Source of the DNA: Pseudomonas alkylphenolica
Lineage (GTDB): Bacteria > Pseudomonadota > Gammaproteobacteria > Pseudomonadales > Pseudomonadaceae
Assembly (NCBI RefSeq): GCF_004025535.1
Contig: NZ_QJRG01000033.1
Coordinates: 186,001-250,000 of the forward strand
Direction: 5' to 3'
DNA: 64,000 nucleotides
In this document: positions 27,691 through 37,013 of the stretch, piece by piece
Numbering within the stretch: position 1 is the first letter of the stretch
How the letters are laid out: every line of letters begins with the position of its first letter
Made by a program: the position numbers and the translations under genes
The notes under the pieces: generated by a model
Told to the model about the DNA's origin: nothing
The model's input: only the letters and a program-made list of their open reading frames with translations
Databases searched by the model: none

Positions 27691-28106
27691 CGGTATTTTT
27701 CTCGAGAAGGGCCACCACCATCTGCTGTCAAACAAAGGGTGGCAGCTGTGCATGGGTTGACAGACCGGTAGAAAAATCCAAAAAACCCGGCGCACGCGAA
27801 GTGCCCCATACACAACCGCCATATAGGCAGAGCCATGAGAATTTTCTGGACGGCCTGTCAAAGCCGGTCGTTGAAAGTGCAACGACCGCCCGAGACTAGG
27901 ACGCAGCCCAGATCAGCGCAATGGCTTGGAGAGGCTGGGAGTATGTTTGGGAAATGAACTACAAGGAATAGGCAAAATCTTCATTTTTTTGTAGGAAATC
28001 ATTTGGGGTGGCGAACGCTGTCACGCGCTATCACCTCAATCAATCATGGTGGCCTCCTCCATCACTCGCCCCTAGACTCGCCGCATCCCGTTCAAGGAAT
28101 GCCGTC
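27691..28106. other. Intergenic region with one hairpin
   Basis: This gap of about 415 bases separates the DUF6124-like gene and the acyl-CoA dehydrogenase. It contains a perfect 9-bp hairpin at 27865-27888 (CGGTCGTTG, loop AAAGTG) without a T tract, and CTGTCAA/TTGACAG inverted arms at 27725-27731 and 27757-27763. I see no coding region or RNA gene in it. Confidence 0.5.
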
Positions 28107-29909
28107 ATGTCCGAGACCCTGCTCAGCGCCCGCAACCTGGCCTTCGAACTCTACGAAGTACTCGATGCCGAGGCCCTTACTCAGCGCCCACGCTTTGCCG
28201 ACCACACGCGTGAAACCTTCGATGCCGCGCTGACCACAGCCCGGACCATCGCCGAGAAATACTTCGCCCCGCACAACCGCAAGGGCGATGAGCAAGAGCC
28301 GCGTTTTGAGAACGGTGAAGCGGTGCTGATCCCCGAAGTGAAGCCGGCAGTTGATGCCTTTCTGGAGGCGGGCTTTCTCAATGCCGCCCGCGACTTCGAA
28401 GCCGGTGGCATGCAGTTGCCAACGCTGCTCTCACAAGCCTGCTTCGCGCACTTCCAGGCGGCCAACGCCGGCACCACTGCCTACCCGTTTCTGACCATGG
28501 GCGCCGCCAACCTGATCGAGAGCTTCGGCAGCGACGAGCAGAAACGCCTGTTCCTGCAGCCAATGATCGATGGGCGCTTTTTCGGCACCATGGCCCTGAC
28601 CGAGCCGCATGCCGGCTCGTCGCTGGCAGACATCCGCACCCGCGCCGAACCCGCAGACGACGGCAGTTACCGGCTGCGCGGCAACAAGATCTTCATCTCC
28701 GGCGGCGACCACCCGCTGTCGGAAAACATCGTGCACATGGTGCTGGCCAAGCTGCCGGATGCGCCCCCGGGCGTGAAGGGAATTTCGCTGTTTATCGTTC
28801 CCAAGTTCCTGGTCAATGCCGATGGCAGCCTGGGCCCGCGCAACGATGTGCTGTTGGCCGGGTTGTTCCACAAGATGGGCTGGCGTGGCACCACCTCCAC
28901 AGCGCTGAACTTTGGCGACAACGACGCCTGCGTCGGCTATCTGGTGGGCAAGCCGCACCAGGGCCTGGCCTGTATGTTCCAGATGATGAACGAGGCGCGG
29001 ATCGGCGTTGGCATGGGCGCGGTGATGCTCGGCTATTCCGGTTACCTGTACTCGCTGGAGTACGCCCGCCAGCGACCGCAAGGCCGCCTGGCGGACAACA
29101 AAGACCCGGCCACCGCCGCCGTGCCGATCATCAGCCACACCGATGTGAAGCGCATGCTGCTGACCCAGAAAGCCTATGTCGAAGGAGCCTTCGACCTGGG
29201 CCTGTATGCGGCGCGGCTGTTCGATGACACCCAGACCGGCGAAACCGACACCCAACGCCAACAGGCCCATGAACTGCTCGATCTGCTGACGCCGATCGTC
29301 AAATCCTGGCCGTCTGAGTTCTGCCTCAAGGCCAACGAGCTGGCTATCCAGATTCTCGGCGGTCACGGCTACACCCGCGAGTACCCGGTCGAGCAGTACT
29401 ATCGCGACAATCGCCTGAACCCGATCCACGAAGGCACCCATGGTATCCAGTCACTGGACCTGCTCGGGCGCAAACTGGCGCAGAACAACGGTGCCGGGCT
29501 CAAGCAACTGGTGCGTTTGATCGCCGGTACCTGCGAACAAGCGCGCCCGTACGCCGGCCTCGATGCCCTGCGCGCCCCGCTGGAGCAGCTGCTGGTTCGT
29601 TTGCAGAACGTGACCCTGGGCCTGCTCGGCGACCTGGCCCAGGGCAAGGTCAACCTCGCTCTGGCCAACTCGGCACTGTACCTCAAGGCCTTTGGGCATT
29701 GCGTGATTGGCTGGCGCTGGCTGGAACAGGCGATCCGTGCCGAACAGGGTTTGGCCCGGGGCAATTCGGCAGACCAGGCGTTCTACCAGGGCAAGCTACA
29801 GGCCGCGCGTTATTTCCTGACCTGGGAAGTGCCGGGCTGCCATAATGAGCTGGCATTGCTTGAGGCCCGCGACGACACCTGCCTGAGCATGCGCGACGAG
29901 TGGTTCTGA
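28107..29909 (+). CDS. Acyl-CoA dehydrogenase (600-residue class with C-terminal extension)
   Basis: FAD-dependent acyl-CoA dehydrogenase oxidising an acyl-CoA to the 2-enoyl-CoA. The middle domain has ALTEPHAGSSLADIRTRA, and the C-terminal helical domain has ILGGHGYTREYPVEQYYRD with the presumed catalytic Glu442 in HEGTHGIQ. At 600 residues it belongs to the longer branch with an extra C-terminal domain, as in FadE5-like and DmdC-like enzymes; the chain specificity is not evident. The start ATG follows AAGGA. The TldD-like gene starts 31 bases downstream, so they may share a transcript. Confidence 0.9.
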   Translation: MSETLLSARNLAFELYEVLDAEALTQRPRFADHTRETFDAALTTARTIAEKYFAPHNRKGDEQEPRFENGEAVLIPEVKPAVDAFLEAGFLNAARDFEAGGMQLPTLLSQACFAHFQAANAGTTAYPFLTMGAANLIESFGSDEQKRLFLQPMIDGRFFGTMALTEPHAGSSLADIRTRAEPADDGSYRLRGNKIFISGGDHPLSENIVHMVLAKLPDAPPGVKGISLFIVPKFLVNADGSLGPRNDVLLAGLFHKMGWRGTTSTALNFGDNDACVGYLVGKPHQGLACMFQMMNEARIGVGMGAVMLGYSGYLYSLEYARQRPQGRLADNKDPATAAVPIISHTDVKRMLLTQKAYVEGAFDLGLYAARLFDDTQTGETDTQRQQAHELLDLLTPIVKSWPSEFCLKANELAIQILGGHGYTREYPVEQYYRDNRLNPIHEGTHGIQSLDLLGRKLAQNNGAGLKQLVRLIAGTCEQARPYAGLDALRAPLEQLLVRLQNVTLGLLGDLAQGKVNLALANSALYLKAFGHCVIGWRWLEQAIRAEQGLARGNSADQAFYQGKLQAARYFLTWEVPGCHNELALLEARDDTCLSMRDEWF

Positions 29910-29940
29910 GGGGGAACCGCCGTATCACGGAGGTTCCTGC

Positions 29941-31383
29941 ATGTTCGAGATCACCGCATTGCTGCGCCAGCGCTTTGCCGCCTTGCGCAGCGATGCCGAA
30001 TTTTTTTCCCTGCGCTATGTGCAGCAGTCCCAGCAGTACCTGTCGGTGCGCAAGAACATCGCCGAGCCACCGTTTTTCAGCCGCGACGAAGGGGCAATGC
30101 TGACGGTCCGGGTCAAGGGCGTGGAAGCCTATGCAGCCACCGCCGATCTGTCCCAGGCCGGCTTGCAGCAGGCCTTGGCGCACGCCGAAGCGCTCGCCCG
30201 GCAGATTGGCGCACTGGCCTTGCTCAACCTCAGCGATCAAGCGGTGGCCAGCGAGCGCCGGGACTACTGCTCACCCAACCTTGAACAGCCCTTCCCGTCC
30301 CTGGCCGACTGCTTTGACCTGCTCGCCCGCGAGTCCGCCAGCGTGCCTGACGACAGCCGCCTGGTGAACTGGCAGGCAAGCCTTGGCGTCAGCAACCTCG
30401 AGCAGATCTACCTGAACAGCGCTGGCGCCGAACTCCGTCAGGCGCAACGTTTCGTCTACCCGGGTTTCAGCGTCACCGCCTTCGACGGCCAGGACAGCCA
30501 GACCCGCAGCCTGGGGCGCGACAACTTCGGCCAGCAGGGCGGTGAGGACGTGATCGTACGCTGCGGCCTGGTGAATGCCGGCGCCAAGGTGGCCGACCAG
30601 GCGTTGCAATTGCTATTGGCACCCAATACGCCGAGTGGTGTGCGCGACCTGCTGCTGATGCCTGACCAGATGATGCTGCAGATTCATGAATCCATCGGTC
30701 ACCCGCTGGAAATGGACCGCATCCTCGGCGATGAACGCAATTACGCCGGCACCAGCTTCGTCAACGCCAGTGACTTCGGCACCCTGCAATACGGCTCGAA
30801 GCTGCTTAACGTGACCTTCGACCCGACCCTGGGCGAAGAGCTGGCCAGTTACAGCCATGACGACGACGGCACCCCGGCCAGTAAACAGTTCCTGATCCGT
30901 GACGGCGTACTGCTGCGCCCGCTGGGTGGTGCGCTGTCGCAGTTCCGCTCAGGGCTCGACGGCGTTGCCAACAGCCGCGCCTGTGGCTGGAACCGCGCCC
31001 CGATCGACCGCATGGCCAACCTCAACATCGAGCCTGGCGAACAGCGCCTCGACCAACTGATTGGCGGCATCGAGCACGGCATCCTGATGAGCACCAACCG
31101 TTCCTGGTCCATTGACGATGCGCGCAATAAATTCCAGTTCGGCTGTGAATGGGGGCAACTGATCGAAAACGGCGAACTCAAGGGCGTGGTCAAGAACCCC
31201 AACTACCGCGGTATCTCCGCGCAGTTCTGGGGCAACCTCAGTGCCGTTGGCGACGCCAGTACCTTCGAAGTCCTCGGCACACCGAACTGCGGCAAGGGCG
31301 AACCCAATCAAGTGGTGCGGGTCGGTCACGCTTCGCCCGCCTGTGTCTTCAGCCAGATCGACGTATTCGGAGGAGACGCCTGA
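29941..31383 (+). CDS. TldD/PmbA family metalloprotease, TldD-like subunit
   Basis: A 480-residue protein, the usual TldD length. The zinc motif HExxxH is present as IHESIGH (His249, His253). Cys450 in NCGKGEP matches the third metal ligand of E. coli TldD. In E. coli TldD/TldE form a heterodimer that degrades unfolded peptides and matures microcin B17. This is probably a second, non-housekeeping paralogue, since its neighbours are not those of the main tldD. It overlaps the next gene by one base (TGATG), so the two subunits are coupled. Confidence 0.88.
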   Translation: MFEITALLRQRFAALRSDAEFFSLRYVQQSQQYLSVRKNIAEPPFFSRDEGAMLTVRVKGVEAYAATADLSQAGLQQALAHAEALARQIGALALLNLSDQAVASERRDYCSPNLEQPFPSLADCFDLLARESASVPDDSRLVNWQASLGVSNLEQIYLNSAGAELRQAQRFVYPGFSVTAFDGQDSQTRSLGRDNFGQQGGEDVIVRCGLVNAGAKVADQALQLLLAPNTPSGVRDLLLMPDQMMLQIHESIGHPLEMDRILGDERNYAGTSFVNASDFGTLQYGSKLLNVTFDPTLGEELASYSHDDDGTPASKQFLIRDGVLLRPLGGALSQFRSGLDGVANSRACGWNRAPIDRMANLNIEPGEQRLDQLIGGIEHGILMSTNRSWSIDDARNKFQFGCEWGQLIENGELKGVVKNPNYRGISAQFWGNLSAVGDASTFEVLGTPNCGKGEPNQVVRVGHASPACVFSQIDVFGGDA

Positions 31384-32714
31384 TGACCGCCACCCCACTG
31401 CACAGTTTCCAGCGCCTGGCGGCCTACCTGCAGGATCAGGTGCGCGCCCCGGAACACTACACCCTCGGCTACAGCGCCGAGCATTCGCAGTTCATTCGTT
31501 TCAATCACGCCAAGGTGCGCCAGGCCGGCGAGGTGCAGCAGGCCAGCTGCACCCTCAAGCTGGTCAACGACGGCCGCCAGGCCGAGCTGCAGTTCACCCT
31601 CTGCCACGACCCCGAGGTTGACCAGCAGCGCCTGGTCCAGGCCATCGAACAACTGCGCCAGACCTTGCCGTTGCTGGCCGCCGACCCGTACCTGCAACTC
31701 AACGACGAGGCCTGGCACAGCCACAGCGTGCAGGAGCAGGCGCTGCCGGAAACCGACCAGGTACTGGCGCAAATCAAGCAGGGCGCCGCCGAACTGGACC
31801 TGGTCGGCATCTATGCCGCCGGCCCCATCTACCGTGGCTTTGCCAACTCGCTCGGCGCCTTCGGCTGGCACCAGGCCAACAGCTTCAACTTTGACTGGAG
31901 CCTGTTTCACCGCAATGGCCAGGCGGTCAAAGCCAACTATGCCGGCCAGGCCTGGGACAGCGATGCCTTCGCCCTGCGCCTGCGCCAGGCCCGTGAGCAA
32001 CTGGAATACCTCGGCCGCCCGCTCAAAACCCTCTTTCCCGGCGAATACCGCGCCTACCTGGCACCTGCGGCCATGGATGAGATCATGGGGATGCTCTGCT
32101 GGGGCGGGTTTTCGGCTCAGGCCCTGGCGACCAAAAGCAGCCCCTTGCAGCGTTTGTTTGCCGATGATGCCCGGCTGAGCTCCATGGTCAGCATCGGCGA
32201 GCAGATCAGCGGCTCGCTCAGCCCGGCGTTTTCCGATGAAGGCACGGTGCGCCACGACCTGCGCCTGATCGAACAAGGGCGCGGGCTGGATCGCCTGGTC
32301 TGCGCCCGCAGCGCGGCAGAGTTTGCCTTGGCCGCCAACGGCGCCGACGGTCACGAGTCGCCGTGCGCATTGAGCATGGCCGCTGGCGAGCTCGCTCAGC
32401 AAAGCATCCTCGAGCGGCTGGGCACCGGCCTGTATATCAGCAACCTCTGGTACCTGAACTTTTCCGACCTGCCCGCAGCGCGCATGACCGGCCTGACCCG
32501 CTTCGCCACGTTCTGGGTAGAAGGCGGTCAGATTCAGGCGCCCGTCAGCACCATGCGTTTCGATGACAGCGTCTACAGTTTGTTGGGTTCCCAGCTGGAG
32601 GCATTGACCGCAGAGCGCGAGCTGATCCTGTCGACCAGCACCTACGGCCAGCGACAGACCAGTTCAAGCCATTTGCCTGGAGCACTGGTCAAGCGCCTGA
32701 CTTTGACATTGTGA
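31383..32714 (+). CDS. TldD/PmbA family protein, TldE-like subunit
   Basis: A 443-residue partner of the preceding gene, with the PmbA/TldE fold. It has no HExxxH, as is usual for TldE, where metal-ligand residues are absent and the subunit is structural. C-terminal conserved stretches include GLYISNLWYLNF and TRFATFWVEGGQI. Its ATG shares one base with the upstream stop. It is expected to form a heterodimeric peptidase with the TldD-like protein. Confidence 0.85.
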   Translation: MTATPLHSFQRLAAYLQDQVRAPEHYTLGYSAEHSQFIRFNHAKVRQAGEVQQASCTLKLVNDGRQAELQFTLCHDPEVDQQRLVQAIEQLRQTLPLLAADPYLQLNDEAWHSHSVQEQALPETDQVLAQIKQGAAELDLVGIYAAGPIYRGFANSLGAFGWHQANSFNFDWSLFHRNGQAVKANYAGQAWDSDAFALRLRQAREQLEYLGRPLKTLFPGEYRAYLAPAAMDEIMGMLCWGGFSAQALATKSSPLQRLFADDARLSSMVSIGEQISGSLSPAFSDEGTVRHDLRLIEQGRGLDRLVCARSAAEFALAANGADGHESPCALSMAAGELAQQSILERLGTGLYISNLWYLNFSDLPAARMTGLTRFATFWVEGGQIQAPVSTMRFDDSVYSLLGSQLEALTAERELILSTSTYGQRQTSSSHLPGALVKRLTLTL

Positions 32715-32718
32715 TGTC

Positions 32719-32747
32719 CCCCATTGCCGGCATGGCCGGCAATGGGG
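32719..32747. terminator. 12-bp perfect hairpin after the TldE-like gene
   Basis: CCCCATTGCCGG and its complement flank a 5-base loop, directly after the stop codon and 25 bases before the next ATG. There is no T tract, only AAAAGG, so it may be an attenuator or RNA-stabilising hairpin. Confidence 0.5.
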
Positions 32748-32771
32748 CCCAAAAGGACTTTCGAATACACC

Positions 32772-34199
32772 ATGCCCACCCACGCCCCGCTGGACCCTGT
32801 CACCGCCCGCTGGATCCCATGGGTGGTGGCCATCGCTTTTTTCATGCAGTCACTCGACGGCACGATTCTCAACACTGCCCTGCCGGCTATGGCCAAGGAC
32901 CTGGCCGAAGACCCGTTGCGCATGCAGTCGGTGATCATTGCCTACATGCTCACCGTGGCGCTGTTGATCCCGGCCTCGGGCTGGATTGCCGACCGCTTCG
33001 GCACCAAGCGGATCTTCTTCGGCGCCATCTTGCTGTTCAGCCTCGGCTCGCTGCTCTGCGCCCTGGCCAACAGCCTCGGCATGCTGGTCGGCGCGCGGAT
33101 CATCCAGGGCCTGGGCGGCGCACTGATGCTGCCAGTCGGTCGCCTGGTGGTGCTGCGCGCCTACCCGCGCTCGGAGCTGGTGCGGATCATGAGCTTCATC
33201 ACCATCCCCGGCCTGCTTGGCCCACTGCTGGGCCCGACGATGGGCGGCTGGCTGGTGGAAATCTTCAGCTGGCACTGGATTTTCCTGCTCAACCTGCCGG
33301 TCGGCGTGCTCGGCTGCTACGCGGTGTGGCGCTTTATCCCCGACCTTCGCGGCAGCGAGCGCACGCGTTTCGACGGCATTGGCTTCGTGCTGTTCGGCGC
33401 GGCGATGGTGCTGATCACCATCGCCATGGAGGGATTGGGCGAGCTGCACCTGCCGCACCTGCGGGTCATGTTGCTGCTATTCGCCGGTATGGCGTGCCTG
33501 GCCGCCTACTGGGTGCGCGCCGGTAGCGTCGACAACCCGCTGTTCTCGCCCAAGCTGTTTCGCACCCGGACATTCTCGGTCGGCATCCTCGGCAACCTGT
33601 TTGCGCGCCTGGGCAGCGGCGCGTTACCGTTTCTGGTGCCGCTGTTGCTTCAGGTAGCCTTGGGCTACTCGCCCGCCCAGGCAGGCATGAGCATGATTCC
33701 CCTGGCAGCTGCAGCCATGGTGGCTAAATCCATCGCCCGGCCGCTGATCGAGCGCTTCGGCTACCGGACGATCCTCACTGGCAACACCCTGTTGCTCGGT
33801 GCACTGCTGGCCAGCCTGGGGCTGGTTGATGAACACACGCCCTACGCCTTGCTGCTGTTCCAGCTGGGCCTGCTCGGCGCGGTCAACTCCATGCAGTTCA
33901 CAGCGATGAACACCGTCACCCTGATCGACCTCGACGATGCCAGCGCCAGCAGCGGCAACAGCCTGCTGTCGGTGGTGGCGCAGCTGTCGCTGAGCCTCGG
34001 AGTTGCCTGCGCGGGCGCCCTGCTCGGCGGTTTCAGCGCCGCCGGCAGTGCCGAAGGCGTCGAGAGCACCCTGGGCGCCTTCCAGCTGACCTTCCTGACC
34101 ATCGGCCTGATGGCCATGCTGGCGGCGGCGATCTTCGTCCAGCTGTCCAAGACGGACGGAAGGCGCGCCCCTCGTCTGGAACCGGAGATCGAGCCTTAG
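32772..34199 (+). CDS. MFS multidrug transporter, MdtD/EmrB-QacA (DHA2) type
   Basis: A 475-residue inner-membrane proton antiporter with 13-14 predicted helices. Motif A appears as GWIADRFGTKRIFF between helices 2 and 3, and the DHA motif C region as GLLGPLLGPTMGG. It is most like the MdtD branch. The ATG has AAAAGGA about 20 bases upstream and a nearer weak site, so the start is slightly uncertain. It follows the TldD/TldE-like pair in the same direction; a link to peptide export is only a possibility. Confidence 0.85.
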   Translation: MPTHAPLDPVTARWIPWVVAIAFFMQSLDGTILNTALPAMAKDLAEDPLRMQSVIIAYMLTVALLIPASGWIADRFGTKRIFFGAILLFSLGSLLCALANSLGMLVGARIIQGLGGALMLPVGRLVVLRAYPRSELVRIMSFITIPGLLGPLLGPTMGGWLVEIFSWHWIFLLNLPVGVLGCYAVWRFIPDLRGSERTRFDGIGFVLFGAAMVLITIAMEGLGELHLPHLRVMLLLFAGMACLAAYWVRAGSVDNPLFSPKLFRTRTFSVGILGNLFARLGSGALPFLVPLLLQVALGYSPAQAGMSMIPLAAAAMVAKSIARPLIERFGYRTILTGNTLLLGALLASLGLVDEHTPYALLLFQLGLLGAVNSMQFTAMNTVTLIDLDDASASSGNSLLSVVAQLSLSLGVACAGALLGGFSAAGSAEGVESTLGAFQLTFLTIGLMAMLAAAIFVQLSKTDGRRAPRLEPEIEP

Positions 34200-34256
34200 G
34201 GCTAAAGGCCACGAGGCTGGTACACTGCGCGACATTTTGTTTTGCAGGCCAGTCTC

Positions 34257-35642
34257 GTGACCACCATTGCCACCGCCTTTGCCACCTTGCCGCTGTCCGC
34301 CGCCATGCTGGCCAACCTGGACGCCCTCGGCTACGCCCAGATGACCCCGATCCAGGCCCAGAGCCTGCCGGTAATCCTCAAGGGCATGGACCTGATCGCC
34401 CAGGCCAAGACCGGTAGCGGCAAGACCGCCGCCTTTGGTATCGGCCTGCTCAACCCGATCAACCCGCGTTACTTCGGCTGCCAGGCCCTGGTGCTGTGCC
34501 CGACGCGCGAACTGGCTGACCAGGTGGCCAAAGAACTCCGCCGCCTGGCCCGCGCCGAAGACAACATCAAGATCCTGACCCTGTGTGGCGGCGTTTCCCT
34601 CGGCCCGCAGATCGCCTCGCTGGAGCACGGTGCGCACATCATCGTCGGCACCCCTGGCCGCGTGCAGCAGCACCTGAGCAAGGGCACGCTGGTGCTCGAC
34701 GGGCTGAACACCCTGATCCTCGATGAAGCCGACCGCATGCTCGACATGGGTTTCTACGACGCCATCGCCGACATCATCGGGCAGACCCCGAAACGCCGTC
34801 AGACCCTGCTGTTTTCGGCCACCTACCCCGCCGGTATCAAGCAGCTGGCCGCCGCGTTCATGCGCGACCCGCAAACCGTGAAGGTCGAAGCGCTGCACGC
34901 CGACAGCCAGATCGAACAGCGCTTTTATGAAATCTCGCCAGATCAGCGCATGGATGCCGTGAGCAAACTGCTCGGGCACTTCCGTCCGCAATCCTGCGTA
35001 GCCTTCTGCTTCACCAAGCAGCAATGCCAGGAACTGGTCGAGCACCTGCAGGCCAAAGGCATTTCCGCCCAGGCCCTGCATGGCGACCTGGAACAGCGCG
35101 ACCGCGATCAGGTCCTGACCCTGTTCGCCAACCGCAGCCTCTCGGTGCTGGTGGCCACTGACGTCGCCGCACGCGGCCTGGACATCGATGCCCTGGACAT
35201 GGTCATCAACGTCGAGCTTGCCCGTGATGCCGAGATTCACGTGCACCGCGTCGGCCGTACTGGCCGCGCCGGCGAGAAAGGCCTGGCGGTCAGCCTGGTC
35301 GCACCGGCCGAAGGCCATCGCGCCAAGGCCATCGAAGAGATGCAAAAGGCCGACCTGCGCTGGGAACAGCTGGACAGCCTCAAGGCCCAGAATGGCGCGC
35401 CGCTGCTGCCGACCATGAGTACCCTGTGCATCGCCGCAGGCCGCAAGGACAAGCTGCGCCCTGGCGATATCCTCGGTGCCCTGACCGGTGATGCCGGGTT
35501 GCCGGGCACCCAGGTCGGCAAGATCGCCATTTTCGACTTCCAGGCGTTCGTCGCCGTGGAGCGCGCAGTTGCCAAGCAGGCGTTGCAGCGCCTCAACAGT
35601 GGCAAGATCAAGGGCCGATCGTTGCGGGTACGCATCGTCTGA
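34257..35642 (+). CDS. dbpA: ATP-dependent RNA helicase DbpA
   Basis: A 461-residue DEAD-box helicase acting on 23S rRNA hairpin 92 in large-subunit assembly. Motifs are in order: Q-motif region MTPIQAQSLP, Walker A AKTGSGKT, DEAD in LDEADRMLDMG, SAT, and HRVGRTGRAG. The C-terminal 75 residues form the DbpA RNA-binding domain (GDILGALTGDAGLPGTQVGKIAIFDFQAFVAV). The GTG (MTTIATAF) with GCAGG upstream is preferred to an upstream TTG. Confidence 0.95.
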   Translation: MTTIATAFATLPLSAAMLANLDALGYAQMTPIQAQSLPVILKGMDLIAQAKTGSGKTAAFGIGLLNPINPRYFGCQALVLCPTRELADQVAKELRRLARAEDNIKILTLCGGVSLGPQIASLEHGAHIIVGTPGRVQQHLSKGTLVLDGLNTLILDEADRMLDMGFYDAIADIIGQTPKRRQTLLFSATYPAGIKQLAAAFMRDPQTVKVEALHADSQIEQRFYEISPDQRMDAVSKLLGHFRPQSCVAFCFTKQQCQELVEHLQAKGISAQALHGDLEQRDRDQVLTLFANRSLSVLVATDVAARGLDIDALDMVINVELARDAEIHVHRVGRTGRAGEKGLAVSLVAPAEGHRAKAIEEMQKADLRWEQLDSLKAQNGAPLLPTMSTLCIAAGRKDKLRPGDILGALTGDAGLPGTQVGKIAIFDFQAFVAVERAVAKQALQRLNSGKIKGRSLRVRIV

Positions 35643-35670
35643 GTGCGTTGTTGATCGTGCGGGGGCTCAT

Positions 35671-35686
35671 CGCCGGCAAGCCGGCG
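35671..35686. repeat. Small REP-like hairpin
   Basis: CGCCGGCAAGCCGGCG is a perfect 7-bp stem with an AA loop, the core of a common Pseudomonas REP. It lies between dbpA and the HI0933-type gene. Confidence 0.6.
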
Positions 35687-35714
35687 CTTACCATTGTTGT
35701 TTGAGGATTTTGCA

Positions 35715-36896
35715 GTGCGTTCCACCGAAGTGATCATCATTGGCGCAGGCGCCGCCGGCCTGATGTGTGCCCTGACTGCCGCCGGCCGTGGCCGCCAGGT
35801 GCTGCTGCTTGACCATGCCAACAAGCCGGGCAAGAAAATCCTGATGTCGGGCGGTGGCCGCTGCAACTTCACCAACATGTACACCGAGCCTGCCAACTTC
35901 CTCTCGCAGAACCCGCACTTCTGCAAATCAGCCCTGGCCCGCTACACCCAATGGGACTTCATCGAGATGGTCGGCAAGCACGCCGTGCCCTATCACGAGA
36001 AGAAACTGGGCCAGCTGTTCTGCGATAACAAGTCCAGCGACATCCTCGACATGCTCCTCAGCGAGTGCGCCAACGCCAGCGTCGAGCTGCGCATGGACAC
36101 CCGTATCGAGCAAATCGAAAAAGTCGAAGGCGGTTACCTTCTGGAAACCAGTGCCGGCCAGTTCCAGTGCCAGTCGCTGGTGATTGCCACCGGCGGCCTG
36201 TCGATTCCGACCCTGGGTGCCACAGGCTTCGGTTATCAGGTTGCCCGCCAGTTTGGCCACAACCTGCTGCCCACCCGCGCCGCCCTGGTACCGTTCACGA
36301 TCACCGAACCGGTGCTCAAAGGTATCTGCACCGAGCTTTCCGGCAGCTCCGTGGATTGCATCGCCAGCTGCAACGGCACCAGTTTTCGCGAGAATTTGCT
36401 GTTTACCCATCGCGGCCTGAGCGGGCCGGCGATCCTGCAGATTTCATCGTTCTGGGAGCCGGGCGACACCGTCGAAATCAACCTGCTGCCCGACCACGAC
36501 GCCCTGGGCTGGTTGCAACAGCAGCAGGCCGAGCGCCCCAACAGCGAGCTGAAAACCCTCCTGGCCGAGGTCTTCACCAAGAAAATGGCCAACCTGCTGG
36601 CCGAACACTGGTTCGTCTCCAAGCCGATGAAGCAGTACACCCCGGCGGAGCTGGCCCAGGTCAGCGACAAGCTGGCGGCCTGGCAGGTGGTGCCTGCGGG
36701 CACCGAGGGCTACCGCACGGCCGAGGTGACCCTGGGCGGGGTCGACACCCGTGAAGTGTCGTCCAAGACCATGGAGTCGCTGAAAAGCCCGGGCCTGTAC
36801 TTTATCGGCGAAGTGCTCGACGTCAGCGGCCACCTCGGTGGCTTCAACTTCCAGTGGGCCTGGGCTTCGGCGTACGCGGCCGCGCAGTTCGTCTAA
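35715..36896 (+). CDS. HI0933-type NAD(P)/FAD-dependent oxidoreductase
   Basis: A 393-residue flavoprotein of the HI0933/YhiN family. It has an N-terminal GAGAAGL dinucleotide motif, the diagnostic SGGGRCNFTN, and a C-terminal GEVLDVSGHLGGFNFQWAWASAYAAA. Function remains undefined for the family (a BaiN-like role has been proposed for some). The GTG start with GAGG eight bases upstream is preferred over a TTG seven codons earlier. It stands alone after dbpA. Confidence 0.85.
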   Translation: MRSTEVIIIGAGAAGLMCALTAAGRGRQVLLLDHANKPGKKILMSGGGRCNFTNMYTEPANFLSQNPHFCKSALARYTQWDFIEMVGKHAVPYHEKKLGQLFCDNKSSDILDMLLSECANASVELRMDTRIEQIEKVEGGYLLETSAGQFQCQSLVIATGGLSIPTLGATGFGYQVARQFGHNLLPTRAALVPFTITEPVLKGICTELSGSSVDCIASCNGTSFRENLLFTHRGLSGPAILQISSFWEPGDTVEINLLPDHDALGWLQQQQAERPNSELKTLLAEVFTKKMANLLAEHWFVSKPMKQYTPAELAQVSDKLAAWQVVPAGTEGYRTAEVTLGGVDTREVSSKTMESLKSPGLYFIGEVLDVSGHLGGFNFQWAWASAYAAAQFV

Positions 36897-37013
36897 CCTT
36901 CGCGGTAGAATCAGCGTATCAAGGAACAAATTTTGCTGGTCAGAGGCGGCATTAACACTGCTGTCACCTGACTGGCTCAATTTCGATCATCGCCCAAGGT
37001 CTGCCGAACCCTC

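Noticed and set aside
27708..27882. Upstream extension of the DUF6124-like gene to 27882
   Set aside because: The family start MLKIVPDPP at 27690 fits better, and the extension is not similar to known members.
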